Shown here one piece after another: positions 36,752-45,053 of a stretch of DNA of 64,000 bases (the stretch's first letter is position 1; every line of letters begins with the position of its first letter). The DNA comes from Aeromonas allosaccharophila (GTDB taxonomy: Bacteria > Pseudomonadota > Gammaproteobacteria > Enterobacterales > Aeromonadaceae), in contig NZ_CDBR01000017.1 of the NCBI RefSeq assembly GCF_000819685.1, positions 1 to 64,000 on the forward strand, written 5' to 3'. The notes under the pieces are model-generated. The model made no database searches. It worked only from the letters and a program-made list of their open reading frames with translations, and was not told the origin of the DNA. Position numbers and translations under genes: made by a program.

Positions 36752-37108
36752 TCAGGCGCCGGTCAGTTTCTCGCGAAAGACAAAAAAGACCGCACCCATA
36801 ATGCAGAGCCCTGCCCAGAGGTAGTCCCATTTCAGATCTTCCTTGAGATAGAAGACAGAGAAGGGGACGAATACGGTGAGGGTGATCACCTCTTGCAGGA
36901 TTTTCAGTTGCCCCACACTCATCACGGTGTGGCCGATGCGGTTGGCGGGCACCTGCAACAGGTATTCGAACAGGGCGATGCCCCAGCTCACCAGCGCGGC
37001 AATGATCCAGGGTTTGTGGTTCATGCTCTTGAGGTGAGCGTACCAGGCGAAGGTCATGAAGACGTTGCTGCACAGCAGCAGGCCGATACTGGCGAAAATC
37101 GGGTTCAT
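36752..37108 (-). CDS. DUF486-family small membrane protein
   Basis: A 118-aa protein with four predicted membrane helices, in the drug/metabolite-transporter-like DUF486 family: FMTFAWYAHLK, ISWGIALFEYL-type and VPANRIGH followed by QLKILQEVITL. Function unknown. The start at 37108 has GGAGAA upstream. The longer frame to 37135 lacks support. It precedes pilU on the same strand by 58 bases. Confidence 0.8.
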   Translation of the reverse strand: MNPIFASIGLLLCSNVFMTFAWYAHLKSMNHKPWIIAALVSWGIALFEYLLQVPANRIGHTVMSVGQLKILQEVITLTVFVPFSVFYLKEDLKWDYLWAGLCIMGAVFFVFREKLTGA

Positions 37109-37221
37109 AGGGTTCTCCTTTAAAATCCGGCGCATTTTATCCCTGAACCACGGGTTTTCATACGTGGTGCGGAAGGGTATTTTTAACCAACAGGATCGGG
37201 CCGTGCGAGGTATGCGACGGG

Positions 37222-37953
37222 ATGGGCAAGTTAAGTTGGATAGCGTTATTACTGTTATTTGCCATGCCGGTGCGAGCGACCCCGACGCTGACGGTGGCCA
37301 CCGATCTCTGGCCGCCGTTTCGTATCCTGCAACCGGATGGCCGGTTTTACGGGCTGGACATGGATATTCTGCAACAGCTGGAGAGCCGCAGTGGCATTCG
37401 CTTTAAGGTGAAACGGATGCCCTGGGGACGGGCGCTCAAGCAGATGCAGACCGGTCGGGTCGATCTGATGATTGGCCTCGCCTATACCGCCGAGCGAGCG
37501 CAGTTCATCGACTATCTGCAGCCTGCCTACTACCAGTGCTGGCCCGCGTTTTATGGTCAGCCGGTCAATGTGGCCCGGATCCACCAATACCGCGATTTGC
37601 AGGGGGTGAAGGTGGGCTATGTGCTCAACTCCGCCTACTTTGAGCCCTTCAACTCTGACAGTCGCCTCGACAAGCACGGGGTGCCCACCGAGGAGCAGTT
37701 GTTGCGCATGGTGCAGCGCGGTCACCTGCCGCTGATGATTGGCACCGACTGCCAGGTGGACTATGCCCTGAGTCAGGGAAATGCCAACCGGGTGAGTAAG
37801 GCGGACTACCGCCCCGCCAGTCCGGTGACCCTCTATCTGGGGATGAGCAAGCACTCACCTCACCAGTCACTGCGCCAGCCCTTGTTGGTGGCGCTGCAAA
37901 ATCTGGTGGCCAGTGGCGAGATAAGCGTGATGGCCAAGCGTTACCAGCCTTGA
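37222..37953 (+). CDS. Periplasmic solute-binding protein (SBP family 3-like)
   Basis: A 243-aa protein with a signal peptide (about residues 1-19) and an amino-acid-binding-protein fold: LTVATDLWPPFRI near the N-terminus, FYGLDMDILQQLESRSG, and MQTGRVDLMIGLAYTAERAQ. No permease or ATPase gene for such a transporter is adjacent. Stand-alone members may be sensors or orphan binding proteins. It lies 99 bases upstream of btuC in the same direction but is unlikely to be part of cobalamin uptake. Confidence 0.8.
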   Translation: MGKLSWIALLLLFAMPVRATPTLTVATDLWPPFRILQPDGRFYGLDMDILQQLESRSGIRFKVKRMPWGRALKQMQTGRVDLMIGLAYTAERAQFIDYLQPAYYQCWPAFYGQPVNVARIHQYRDLQGVKVGYVLNSAYFEPFNSDSRLDKHGVPTEEQLLRMVQRGHLPLMIGTDCQVDYALSQGNANRVSKADYRPASPVTLYLGMSKHSPHQSLRQPLLVALQNLVASGEISVMAKRYQP

Positions 37954-38052
37954 CCTTGGGTGGCAAGCCGCTGTTATCATGCCCTTTTCCTGCTTCTCCC
38001 CGGCTCTGCGACAGGGCCTGGGATAAAGCCTAGTTATTGTCGGGGATCATCC

Positions 38053-39060
38053 TTGTACCTCTCCCTTATCGCCCGCCAGCAGCGTTGGCAGCGGCGCTGG
38101 CTCTGTGGCCTGACGCTGCTGACCCTGTTGCTGTTTCTCTTCTCCCTCGTCTGGGGCGAGTTTGTGCTGCTGCCCTGGCAGCCCCTTGGCGATCTCGAAC
38201 AGCGCATCCTGCTGGAGCTGCGGCTACCCCGCGCCTTGTTGGCCCTCTTGGCAGGCGCGGCGCTCGCCTGTGGCGGCGCCGTGCTGCAGGTGATGCTGCA
38301 CAATCCGGTGGCAGAGCCCGGGCTACTTGGCGTTTCGAGCGGAGCAGGACTGGCCGCCATGGTGGCGATGGCGGTGGCCAAATCCCTCGGCCTCTATCTG
38401 CCCGGCTGGGGGCTGTCGTTGGCGGCCTTCGCTGGCGCCCTGCTGGTGACCATGCTGCTCATTCGGCTGGCTCGCCGCGCACGTCTCGGCCATGCGCGCT
38501 TGCTGCTGTTTGGCGTGGCCATCGGCATTCTCACCAATGCCGCCATGACCTGGCTGATGTACTTTGCCGACGACGGCTCCTTGCGTGAATTCATGTTCTG
38601 GATGATGGGCAGCCTCTCTTACGGCAGCCAGCAGTTCGGCTGGTGGTGGCTGGTGCTGCCGCTCACCCTGGGCTGGCTCTGCTGGCAGGGCAAGGCACTG
38701 CAACAGTTGCTGCTGGGGGAGACCCAGGCCCGCCTGATGGGGATGGATGTGGACAGGATGCGGGTGCGGCTGGTGCTGGCGGTCTGTCTGCTCACTGGTG
38801 TGGCAGTGTCGCTGTGTGGCGTCATCGGTTTTGTCGGGCTGGTGGTACCCCATCTGCTGCGGCTCTGTGGTGGCAGCGATCAGCGCTTCCTGCTGCCCGC
38901 CTCGGCGCTCGGTGGCGGAGCCCTGCTGTTGGCCGCCGATCTGTTAGCCCGCTCGGCACTCAGTGCCGGTGAGTTGCCCATCGGGGTGATTACCGCCTCG
39001 GTGGGGGCACCGCTCTTTATCTACCTGCTATTGAGGCAAACTGCCGATGGTGCTGCATGA
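38053..39060 (+). CDS. btuC: Vitamin B12 ABC transporter permease
   Basis: A 335-aa FecCD-family inner-membrane permease with about ten helices. Conserved blocks are RLPRALLALLAGAALACGGA, NPVAEPGLLGVSSGAG, GFVGLVVPHLLRLCGGSD and ELPIGVITASVGAPLFIYLL. It pairs with BtuD and a BtuF binding protein not seen here. I choose a TTG start at 38053. It follows GGGGA at 6-base spacing, and the resulting MYLSLIARQQ matches the E. coli BtuC N-terminus; the frame remains open upstream to 37960 without family similarity. A diverged second copy of its 3-prime end follows. Confidence 0.88.
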   Translation: MYLSLIARQQRWQRRWLCGLTLLTLLLFLFSLVWGEFVLLPWQPLGDLEQRILLELRLPRALLALLAGAALACGGAVLQVMLHNPVAEPGLLGVSSGAGLAAMVAMAVAKSLGLYLPGWGLSLAAFAGALLVTMLLIRLARRARLGHARLLLFGVAIGILTNAAMTWLMYFADDGSLREFMFWMMGSLSYGSQQFGWWWLVLPLTLGWLCWQGKALQQLLLGETQARLMGMDVDRMRVRLVLAVCLLTGVAVSLCGVIGFVGLVVPHLLRLCGGSDQRFLLPASALGGGALLLAADLLARSALSAGELPIGVITASVGAPLFIYLLLRQTADGAA

Positions 39061-39139
39061 ATATCTGCATGATTTGGTCGGGGCGCGCACTCTCCTTATT
39101 TACCCGTTGTTGAGGCAAGATGCCGATGTCGCCCGCTGA
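39006..39139 (+). repeat. Direct repeat of the btuC 3-prime end
   Basis: The last 55 bases of btuC (39006-39060) recur imperfectly at 39085-39139, with about 38 of 55 bases identical. Translated in the matching frame the two read APLFIYLLLRQTADGAA-stop and RTLLIYPLLRQDADVAR-stop. So the second is a diverged btuC C-terminus. The btuD start codon lies inside the second copy. Confidence 0.75.
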
Positions 39140-39911
39140 TCCCATCTCTGTTGCTGCTCCGCTGCTGGAGGCGCATGCACTCGCCATTGCCGGTCGGCTC
39201 TCCCCCCTCGATCTGCGCTGGCATGGCAGCCAGCTGGTGGCACTGCTCGGCCCCAATGGCAGTGGCAAGTCGACCCTGCTCGGCGCATTGGCGGGGATCT
39301 TGCCCGCTGAAGGCACCGTCCTGCTGGGTGGGGAAGTGCTCACTGACCTGAGTTGGCCCGAGCTTGCCAAACGGCGCGCTATGTTGCCCCAGCGCCAGTC
39401 CCAGCTGTTTCATATTCCGGTGTTTCAGGTGTTGAGCCTGGGGCTCAATGAGGCGGTTGTGCCCGCCAGACAGAATGAAGCGATAAACGCACTGTGCGAG
39501 GCCCTGGAGCTGGAGGTTTTGCTGGCACGTGACTTCAGCCGCTTGTCGGGCGGTGAGCAGCAGCGAGTGCTGATTGCCCGCACCCTGCTGCAGGTGTGGC
39601 CGAGCCTCAATCCAACCGGCAAGGTGCTGTTGCTGGATGAGCCGCTGGCTGGGCTCGACCTTCATCACCAGCTGGCGCTGCTGCGCTTGCTGAAAAACCT
39701 GGCCGGGCAGGGCTTGCTGGTGGTGCTCGCCATCCACGATATCAATCTGGCCATCGACTGGGCCGACCGCATTCTCTGCCTGCAACAGGGCCGGGTTGTG
39801 CGTGAAGGGGGCGTCGAGCTGGTGGATCAGGCACTGCTGGAGCTGGTATTCCAGATCCGTACCGACCGCATCGAAGCGGCAGGGCGCGTGTGGTTTATGC
39901 CCAGTTTGTAA
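39120..39911 (+). CDS. btuD: Vitamin B12 ABC transporter ATPase
   Basis: A 263-aa ABC ATPase. Walker A GPNGSGKS is at 44-51, the Q-loop around MLPQRQSQLF, the signature LSGGEQQR at 142-149 and Walker B LLLDEP at 170-175, with a C-terminal H-loop in AIHDINLAI. It energises cobalamin import through BtuC. The GAGG ribosome site sits in the duplicated btuC tail, 5 bases before the ATG. A second in-frame ATG two codons later is also possible. Confidence 0.92.
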   Translation: MPMSPADPISVAAPLLEAHALAIAGRLSPLDLRWHGSQLVALLGPNGSGKSTLLGALAGILPAEGTVLLGGEVLTDLSWPELAKRRAMLPQRQSQLFHIPVFQVLSLGLNEAVVPARQNEAINALCEALELEVLLARDFSRLSGGEQQRVLIARTLLQVWPSLNPTGKVLLLDEPLAGLDLHHQLALLRLLKNLAGQGLLVVLAIHDINLAIDWADRILCLQQGRVVREGGVELVDQALLELVFQIRTDRIEAAGRVWFMPSL

Positions 39912-39948
39912 GCGGGGTGTAGAGGAAAGAGTGTGCATGTAGGGTCGA

Positions 39949-39971
39949 TGAGCGAAGCGTAATCGGCCGAC
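39949..39971. repeat. Imperfect palindromic element
   Basis: GGTCGAT...AATCGGCC with the GAGCGAAGCG core between, in the btuD-aroH gap. It resembles short palindromic intergenic elements of gammaproteobacteria. I cannot show further copies in this window. Confidence 0.25.
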
Positions 39972-39977
39972 AGCAAG

Positions 39978-40018
39978 AAAAAGGGGCCGGTATCAACAAT
40001 ACCGGCCCCTTTGGTTTT
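39978..40018. terminator. Bidirectional terminator between btuD and aroH
   Basis: AAAGGGGCCGGTAT/ATACCGGCCCCTTT long hairpin with an A run on one side and GGTTTTAT on the other. It fits both convergent genes. Confidence 0.85.
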
Positions 40019-40068
40019 ATTCGCAGTTCAAACTTGTTTGCTCAGGCCGAGGGGGGATGCCTCAGCCG

Positions 40069-41136
40069 TTACCGCAGGTTTGCTTTGTTCAACCGAACCT
40101 GCGCGGCTTCGGCCAGCATCGTCAGCAGAGTTTCGGTATCGCTCCATGACAGGCAGGCATCGGTGATGCTCTGGCCAAAGGTGGCGGCGCAGCCGTTCTC
40201 CACATCCTGACGCCCTTCCACCAGGAAGCTCTCGGCCATGATACCGGCGATACCGGTGCGGCCGCGGCGCAGCTGATCGCAGATGTCTTGCGCCACCAGC
40301 AGCTGACGGCGGTGATCCTTCATGCTGTTGCCGTGGCTGAAATCGACCACCAGACGCTCCGGCAGGCCCACATCGGCCAGCGCTTCACACGCTTCATCGA
40401 CACTGGCGGTGTCGTAGTTGGGGCGGTGGCCGCCACGCAGGATCACATGACCAAAGGGGTTGCCGGCGGTACGGTAGATGGTCATCTTGCCGTCCTTGTC
40501 CGGTGAATAGAAGATGTGGCTGTGACGGGCGGCGCGCACCGCATCAATGGCGATGCGGGTGTTACCGTCGGTGCCGTTCTTGAAGCCGACCGGGCAAGAG
40601 AGAGCCGAAGCCATCTCGCGGTGTACCTGGGATTCGGTGGTGCGTGCGCCGATGGCGCCCCAGGTGATGAGGTCGGCAATATACTGGCCGGTCACCATAT
40701 CGAGAAACTCGGTGGCGGTGGGCATGCCGATCTCGTTGATGTCGACCAGCAGTTTGCGAGCCAGTTTCAGCCCTTCGTTGACGTCGAAGCTGCCATCGAG
40801 GCGCGGATCATTGATGAGCCCCTTCCAGCCGACGATGGTGCGCGGCTTCTCGAAGTAGGTGCGCATCACGATGCAGAGGCTCTCTTTATACTGCTCGCGC
40901 AGGGCATTGAGACGCAGGGCATACTCGCGAGCAGCAGCGGGATCATGGATGGAGCAGGGGCCGACGATGACCAGCAGGCGCTGATCCTCTCCGGCCAGAA
41001 TGGCTTCCACTTCGCGACGGGCATCCAGCAGATTCTGGGCAATGGTATCGGTGATCGGAAACGCGTGTGCGAGCTCGCTCGGAGTGATCAGTGACTCCAG
41101 GCGACGGGTGCGCAATTCATCTGTGTGAATGGACAT
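40069..41136 (-). CDS. aroH: 3-deoxy-7-phosphoheptulonate synthase, AroH type
   Basis: First step of the shikimate pathway (PEP plus erythrose 4-phosphate). The 355-aa product is a class I DAHP synthase: VGPCSIHDP, EKPRTIVGWKGLINDP, GARTTESQVHREMAS and VGFKNGTDGNTRIA. The N-terminus TDELRTRRLESLITP and the SPDKDGKMTIY segment point to the AroH (tryptophan-sensitive) isoform rather than AroF or AroG. The start at 41136 is chosen for the family N-terminus. No TrpR-type operator is visible upstream. Confidence 0.92.
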   Translation of the reverse strand: MSIHTDELRTRRLESLITPSELAHAFPITDTIAQNLLDARREVEAILAGEDQRLLVIVGPCSIHDPAAAREYALRLNALREQYKESLCIVMRTYFEKPRTIVGWKGLINDPRLDGSFDVNEGLKLARKLLVDINEIGMPTATEFLDMVTGQYIADLITWGAIGARTTESQVHREMASALSCPVGFKNGTDGNTRIAIDAVRAARHSHIFYSPDKDGKMTIYRTAGNPFGHVILRGGHRPNYDTASVDEACEALADVGLPERLVVDFSHGNSMKDHRRQLLVAQDICDQLRRGRTGIAGIMAESFLVEGRQDVENGCAATFGQSITDACLSWSDTETLLTMLAEAAQVRLNKANLR

Positions 41137-41280
41137 ACAACTCAAGTCTCGAGTGGGTGGTGTCAGCCGCAAGGGGCGAAAAAGCAAAGAGATAAAATAA
41201 AGCAAAAGTCCCCTGATTGAAACCTTGGGGGGCTCTGATAGGATGTGAGGCCAAAATCGATTCCAAATGAGGTAGATAGC

Positions 41281-41661
41281 GTGGCAAAGCCAGGGGCAAC
41301 CGGGGTCACCCGCATCATCAACGCAACCGGTTACAGCATGAAGGGGCTCAAGTCAGCCTGGATTAACGAGGCGGCGTTTCGGCAGGAGCTGATGCTGATC
41401 CTGTTGCTGATGCCACTGGCCTTCTGGCTGGGGGATTCTCTCAACCAGATCCTGCTGCTTATCGTCATCAGCTGGCTGGTGGTGATCGTCGAGATCCTCA
41501 ACTCCGCCATCGAAGCGGTGGTTGACAGGGTGGGCTCCGAGCATCACGAGCTCTCCGGTCGTGCCAAGGATCTGGGCTCCGCCGCCGTCTTTATCGCGCT
41601 GGCCCTCAATGCGCTGGTTTGGGGCGCGCTGGTAGGCCGTAATCTGCTGGGTTGGTGGTAG
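41281..41661 (+). CDS. dgkA: Diacylglycerol kinase
   Basis: A 126-aa inner-membrane enzyme with three helices that phosphorylates diacylglycerol released during membrane-derived glycan synthesis. The motifs AAWINEAAFRQE-type (here AWINEAAFRQELM), EILNSAIEAVVDRVGSE and HELSGRAKDLGSAAV match E. coli DgkA. The GTG start at 41281 follows GAGG and yields VAKPGATGVTRI, in line with the family. The frame open from 41245 is not needed. Divergent from aroH. Confidence 0.93.
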   Translation: MAKPGATGVTRIINATGYSMKGLKSAWINEAAFRQELMLILLLMPLAFWLGDSLNQILLLIVISWLVVIVEILNSAIEAVVDRVGSEHHELSGRAKDLGSAAVFIALALNALVWGALVGRNLLGWW

Positions 41662-41688
41662 ATCACATATCTTGCGGGTGAGTTGGCA

Positions 41689-41770
41689 CCCTCTCTCTCG
41701 GAGAGGGCAGGGTGAGACTTGTATCTTCTCGCCCCTCATCCCCAACCCTTCTCCCGCGAGGGGAGAAGGG
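41689..41770. repeat. Pair of GA-rich intergenic hairpins
   Basis: A small hairpin at about 41689-41708 (CCCTCTC/GAGAGGG) and a perfect 10-bp hairpin at 41746-41769 (CCCTTCTCCC, loop GCGA, GGGGAGAAGG) flank a CCCCTCATCCCC stretch. This composition is typical of dispersed intergenic palindromes. It lies between convergent dgkA and serA. Confidence 0.5.
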
Positions 41771-41813
41771 GGCAAAAGAGCCAAGATGCGGATGTGCGTT
41801 GAGCGTCGCATCA

Positions 41814-41846
41814 TAAAAAAGCCCGTCATCACGACGGGCTTTTTGC
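41814..41846. terminator. Terminator of serA (bidirectional)
   Basis: AAAAGCCCGTC/GACGGGCTTTT hairpin with A and T runs on either side, 21 bases past the serA stop. Confidence 0.88.
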
Positions 41847-41866
41847 TGCTTGGATAAACGGGTCTA

Positions 41867-43099
41867 TCAGTGGAGGATGCGGGCGCGGATGGTGCCGCTG
41901 ATCTCCTTGAGCTTGGCGAGCGCCTTCTCGCTGTGCTCGGTCTCCACGTCGATCACCACGTAACCGATATGGCTGCTGGTCTGCAGGTATTGACCGGCGA
42001 TGTTGATCCCCTCTTCGGCGAAGATCTGGTTGATCTTGTTCATCACCCCCGGCTGGTTGCGGTGAATGTGCAGCAGGCGGCTGGAGCCCTTGTGGCCCGG
42101 CAGCGACACTTCCGGGAAGTTGACAGCGGAGAGAGTGGAGCCGTTGTCGGAGTATTTGACCAGCTTGTTGGCCACTTCCAGCCCGATGTTCTCCTGCGCT
42201 TCATGGGTGGTACCACCGATGTGCGGGGTCAGGATCACGTTCTCCAGCCCACGTAGCGGGCTTTGGAACTCCTCGTCATTGGACTTGGGCTCGACCGGGA
42301 AGACGTCGATGGCGGCGCCGGCGATATGGCCGCTCTTGATGACGTCAGCCAGCGCATCGATATCCACCACGGTACCGCGGGCGGCGTTGATGAAGATGGC
42401 GCCCGGTTTCATCATCCGCAGCTGCTCGGCACCGATCATGTTTTTGGTGGAGGCGGTCTCCGGTACGTGCAGGCTGATGACGTCAGACATATTGAGCAGC
42501 TCGACCATGCTTGGCACCTGAATGGCGTTACCCAGCGAGAGCTTGTTCTCGATATCGTAGTAATAAACCTTCATGCCGATGCTCTCGGCGATGATGCCAA
42601 GTTGGGTACCGATGTGGCCGTAGCCGATGATGCCAAGCTTCTTGCCGCGCGCTTCCACCGAGCGGTTGGCGAGTTTTTCCCACACGCCGCGATGGCACTT
42701 GGCGTTCTTCTCGGGGATGCCGCGCAGCAGCAGCAGGATCTCACCCAGTACCAGTTCGGCGACCGAACGGGTGTTGGAGAAGGGGGCGTTGAAGACCGGA
42801 ATGCCGCGGATCTGGGCCGCTTCCAGCTCGACCTGGTTGGTGCCGATGCAGAAGCAGCCGATGGCGACCAGCTTGTTGGCGGCGTCGAGTACCTTTTCGG
42901 TGATCTGGGTGCGGGAGCGCAGCCCGATGAAATGGACGTCGCGGATCTGCTCGATCAGCTCCTCTTCGGAGAGCGAGGTCTTGAGATACTCCACACTGGT
43001 GTAACCTGCGGCACGAAAGGTCTCTACGGTGTTGGGATGGACTCCCTCCAGCAGCAGAACCTTGATTTTATCCTTGTCCAACGAAAACTTGGCAGTCAT
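41867..43099 (-). CDS. serA: D-3-phosphoglycerate dehydrogenase
   Basis: First step of serine biosynthesis. The 410-aa product has the length of E. coli SerA. The NAD-binding motif is LGIIGYGHIGTQLGI, and the catalytic region includes NAARGTVVDI, AAIDVFPVEP and LTPHIGG. The C-terminal ACT domain is HIHRNQPGVMNKINQIFAE to VVIDVET, the serine-binding feedback site. The start at 43099 follows AGAGGGA and yields the family N-terminus; the frame stays open upstream to 43279 without similarity. Next to rpiA, as in enterobacteria. Confidence 0.96.
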   Translation of the reverse strand: MTAKFSLDKDKIKVLLLEGVHPNTVETFRAAGYTSVEYLKTSLSEEELIEQIRDVHFIGLRSRTQITEKVLDAANKLVAIGCFCIGTNQVELEAAQIRGIPVFNAPFSNTRSVAELVLGEILLLLRGIPEKNAKCHRGVWEKLANRSVEARGKKLGIIGYGHIGTQLGIIAESIGMKVYYYDIENKLSLGNAIQVPSMVELLNMSDVISLHVPETASTKNMIGAEQLRMMKPGAIFINAARGTVVDIDALADVIKSGHIAGAAIDVFPVEPKSNDEEFQSPLRGLENVILTPHIGGTTHEAQENIGLEVANKLVKYSDNGSTLSAVNFPEVSLPGHKGSSRLLHIHRNQPGVMNKINQIFAEEGINIAGQYLQTSSHIGYVVIDVETEHSEKALAKLKEISGTIRARILH

Positions 43100-43263
43100 G
43101 ACGATCCCTCTGTATGTGCAAACGTAAGTGCAGATTTGGTGTGCGAAGAAAACCGTAAAGTAGCAAAAACGTTTGGGAGAGGGAATATTTGTGACGAAAG
43201 TCAAATTCTTTGAAGTTATCAACGAATGTTGTAAACATCCGTATGCAACTTGTTGAGGGATAA

Positions 43264-43290
43264 ATAAAAACGGCGCCATCAGGCGCCGTC
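43264..43290 (-). terminator. Intrinsic terminator downstream of rpiA
   Basis: ACGGCGCC/GGCGCCGT hairpin followed on the minus strand by TTTTTATTTA. It lies 135 bases past the rpiA stop; the intervening bases hold no gene. Confidence 0.75.
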
Positions 43291-43424
43291 ATTTATTCAT
43301 AGTGCAATGTTGGGTTTCGCATCCCATCCCGGGGGCCAATCAACGCCGCTGCTGCGTCAAGGCAGGCTGCGTGGCGATGGTGGGTGAGGGGATATGCCAT
43401 TGCACCGTGTTGCTCGCGTTGGGA

Positions 43425-44078
43425 TTACTGGGTAATCACGCCGTCCGGAGTACCGATCAGCACAACGTCAGCACCACGAGCCGCGAACAGGCCATTGGTG
43501 ACGGTGCCGACGATGGCGTTGAGCTGCACTTCCAGCGCCTTGGCATCGGTAATGGCCATGCCTTTCACATCCAGAATGTGGTTGCCGTTGTCGGTGACCA
43601 CCCCTTCACGCCACACCGGGTTGCCACCCAGTTTGCGGATTTCGCGGGCCACGTATTCGCGGGCCATCGGGATCACTTCCACCGGCAGCGGGAACTGGCC
43701 CAGCACCTCGACGGTCTTGGTGTTGTCGATGATGCAGATGAACTTGTCAGCCACGGCGGCAACGATCTTCTCGCGGGTCAGGGCAGCGCCACCGCCCTTG
43801 ATCATGTCGCGGGTGCCGTTGATCTCGTCAGCGCCATCCACATAGACGGAGAGGGCGTCGATCTCGTTGAGATCATATACGGTGATGCCGAAGCCCTTGA
43901 GGCGCTCGGTGGAGGCCACGGAGCTGGATACCGCCCCTTTGATCTCGTCCTTCATGGTCGCCAGCGCGTCGATAAAGTGGTTGACGGTAGAGCCGGTGCC
44001 CACCCCGACGATGGTGCCGGGAACCACATACTTGAGCGCAGCCCAACCGGCCGCCTTCTTCATTTCATCTTGAGTCAT
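43425..44078 (-). CDS. rpiA: Ribose-5-phosphate isomerase A
   Basis: Interconverts ribose 5-phosphate and ribulose 5-phosphate. The 217-aa product has [37 protein letters not shown] (phosphate and catalytic region) and the C-terminal [20 protein letters not shown]. The AAGGAA ribosome site precedes the ATG. The serA-rpiA-fau order on one strand is conserved with other gammaproteobacteria. Confidence 0.96.
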   Translation of the reverse strand: MTQDEMKKAAGWAALKYVVPGTIVGVGTGSTVNHFIDALATMKDEIKGAVSSSVASTERLKGFGITVYDLNEIDALSVYVDGADEINGTRDMIKGGGAALTREKIVAAVADKFICIIDNTKTVEVLGQFPLPVEVIPMAREYVAREIRKLGGNPVWREGVVTDNGNHILDVKGMAITDAKALEVQLNAIVGTVTNGLFAARGADVVLIGTPDGVITQ

Positions 44079-44239
44079 GATCGTTCCTTAAGAAAAAAGC
44101 GGGCGCATTATATCCAACCCTGTACCCCGTCGCGACCTTGTTGCTCACGTTCCGGGGTAAAAAGCGGTGATTGGTAAATCGTTTGCCTGTTTATTCTGCG
44201 TTTGCGCGCACAAAGCCGGGTCAGCTGGCCAATAACCGC

Positions 44240-44836
44240 CTATTCAAAGCGCCAGCAGTAGCTCGGGGTGATGATCTGGGGCAGTGGTACATCCCACTCC
44301 TCTTGCGGGACAGCATCCACCTGCTGGCAGTCGTGGGCAATGCCAAGGGGTTTGGGGCCCAGCTTGTGTTCATGCCAGATGGCGAGAGTGCGATCGTAGT
44401 AGCCGCCCCCCATGCCAAGGCGATTGCCCTGGGCATCGAAAGCCACCAGCGGGGTGCAAATCAGGTCAAGGGTGCTGTGGGGCACCACCTGCAGGATATC
44501 GAGCTCCGGCTCTTCGATGCCGTAGCGGTTGCGCACCATGGGGCTGGTGGCTGTATAGCGCAAAAAGAGCAGGTGACCCGGGGTAAAGGGGTGGAGCACC
44601 GGCAGGTAGACCTCTTTGTGCTGGGCCCACAGCCAGTGGATGGTGGGCAGGGGGTTGATCTCTCCGTCATTGGCCAGATAGAGGGCAATGCGTTTGGCGG
44701 CGAGGATCTCGGGGTGCTGCTTGAACTGGGCCAGCAGCTGTTGGGCCGCTTCTTGCTGCTCGGCCGGACTCAGATTTTTGCGGCGTTGACGAACCAGCTG
44801 GCGCAGGGATTGACGTTCGGGTTGGGACTCATGCAT
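44240..44836 (-). CDS. fau: 5-formyltetrahydrofolate cyclo-ligase
   Basis: Converts 5-formyl-THF to 5,10-methenyl-THF with ATP. The 198-aa product has an N-terminal Arg-rich helix (LRQLVRQRRKNL), KEVYLPV, the central RYGIEEPE and the ATP-loop LGMGGGYYDRTL. Also known as ygfA. In E. coli the 6S RNA gene lies just upstream of it; no such RNA is discernible here. The ribosome site AGAGG precedes the ATG. Confidence 0.92.
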   Translation of the reverse strand: MHESQPERQSLRQLVRQRRKNLSPAEQQEAAQQLLAQFKQHPEILAAKRIALYLANDGEINPLPTIHWLWAQHKEVYLPVLHPFTPGHLLFLRYTATSPMVRNRYGIEEPELDILQVVPHSTLDLICTPLVAFDAQGNRLGMGGGYYDRTLAIWHEHKLGPKPLGIAHDCQQVDAVPQEEWDVPLPQIITPSYCWRFE

Positions 44837-44930
44837 GGGGAACCTCTGGTATAGCTGCGCATCGATGGCGTGAACGCGCTCTACCTTAGCACATTCACTC
44901 TGGACGTTAAGGGGGGGTGACAGGAGAACT

Positions 44931-44961
44931 CCCGCCCCGGACAGCTGATGCCCGGGGCGGG
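44931..44961. repeat. GC-rich inverted repeat downstream of the antiporter gene
   Basis: CCCGCCCCGG (44931-44940) and CCGGGGCGGG (44952-44961) with an 11-base loop and no T run. It may end the antiporter transcript in a non-canonical way or insulate fau. Confidence 0.6.
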
Positions 44962-44972
44962 GGGGATAAATG

Positions 44973-45042
44973 CTGGCGTATCCGATATTGCATCAACAGT
45001 GACTAGGGTGCGGCCCCTGTTGATGGCATCTCAGCACGCCAG
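44973..45042. repeat. Nested inverted repeats
   Basis: Outer arms CTGGCGT/ACGCCAG (44973-44979 and 45036-45042) enclose inner arms CATCAACAG/CTGTTGATG (44991-44999 and 45017-45025). The flanking internal loops are 11 and 10 bases. They lie just after the antiporter stop on the minus strand. Possible structured 3-prime UTR. Confidence 0.6.
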
Positions 45043-45053
45043 TGTCTGGTCTG

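Noticed and set aside
37954-38052. Cobalamin riboswitch upstream of btuC
   Set aside because: Less than 100 bases are available between the genes, and the conserved B12-box and GCCACTG-type blocks are not present.
41137-41280. TrpR operator upstream of aroH
   Set aside because: No CTAGT-type palindrome could be found, although the enzyme is AroH-like.
44837-45053. 6S RNA gene near fau
   Set aside because: The interval has stem-loops but none of the conserved 6S end sequences or the long bubble-containing rod could be traced.
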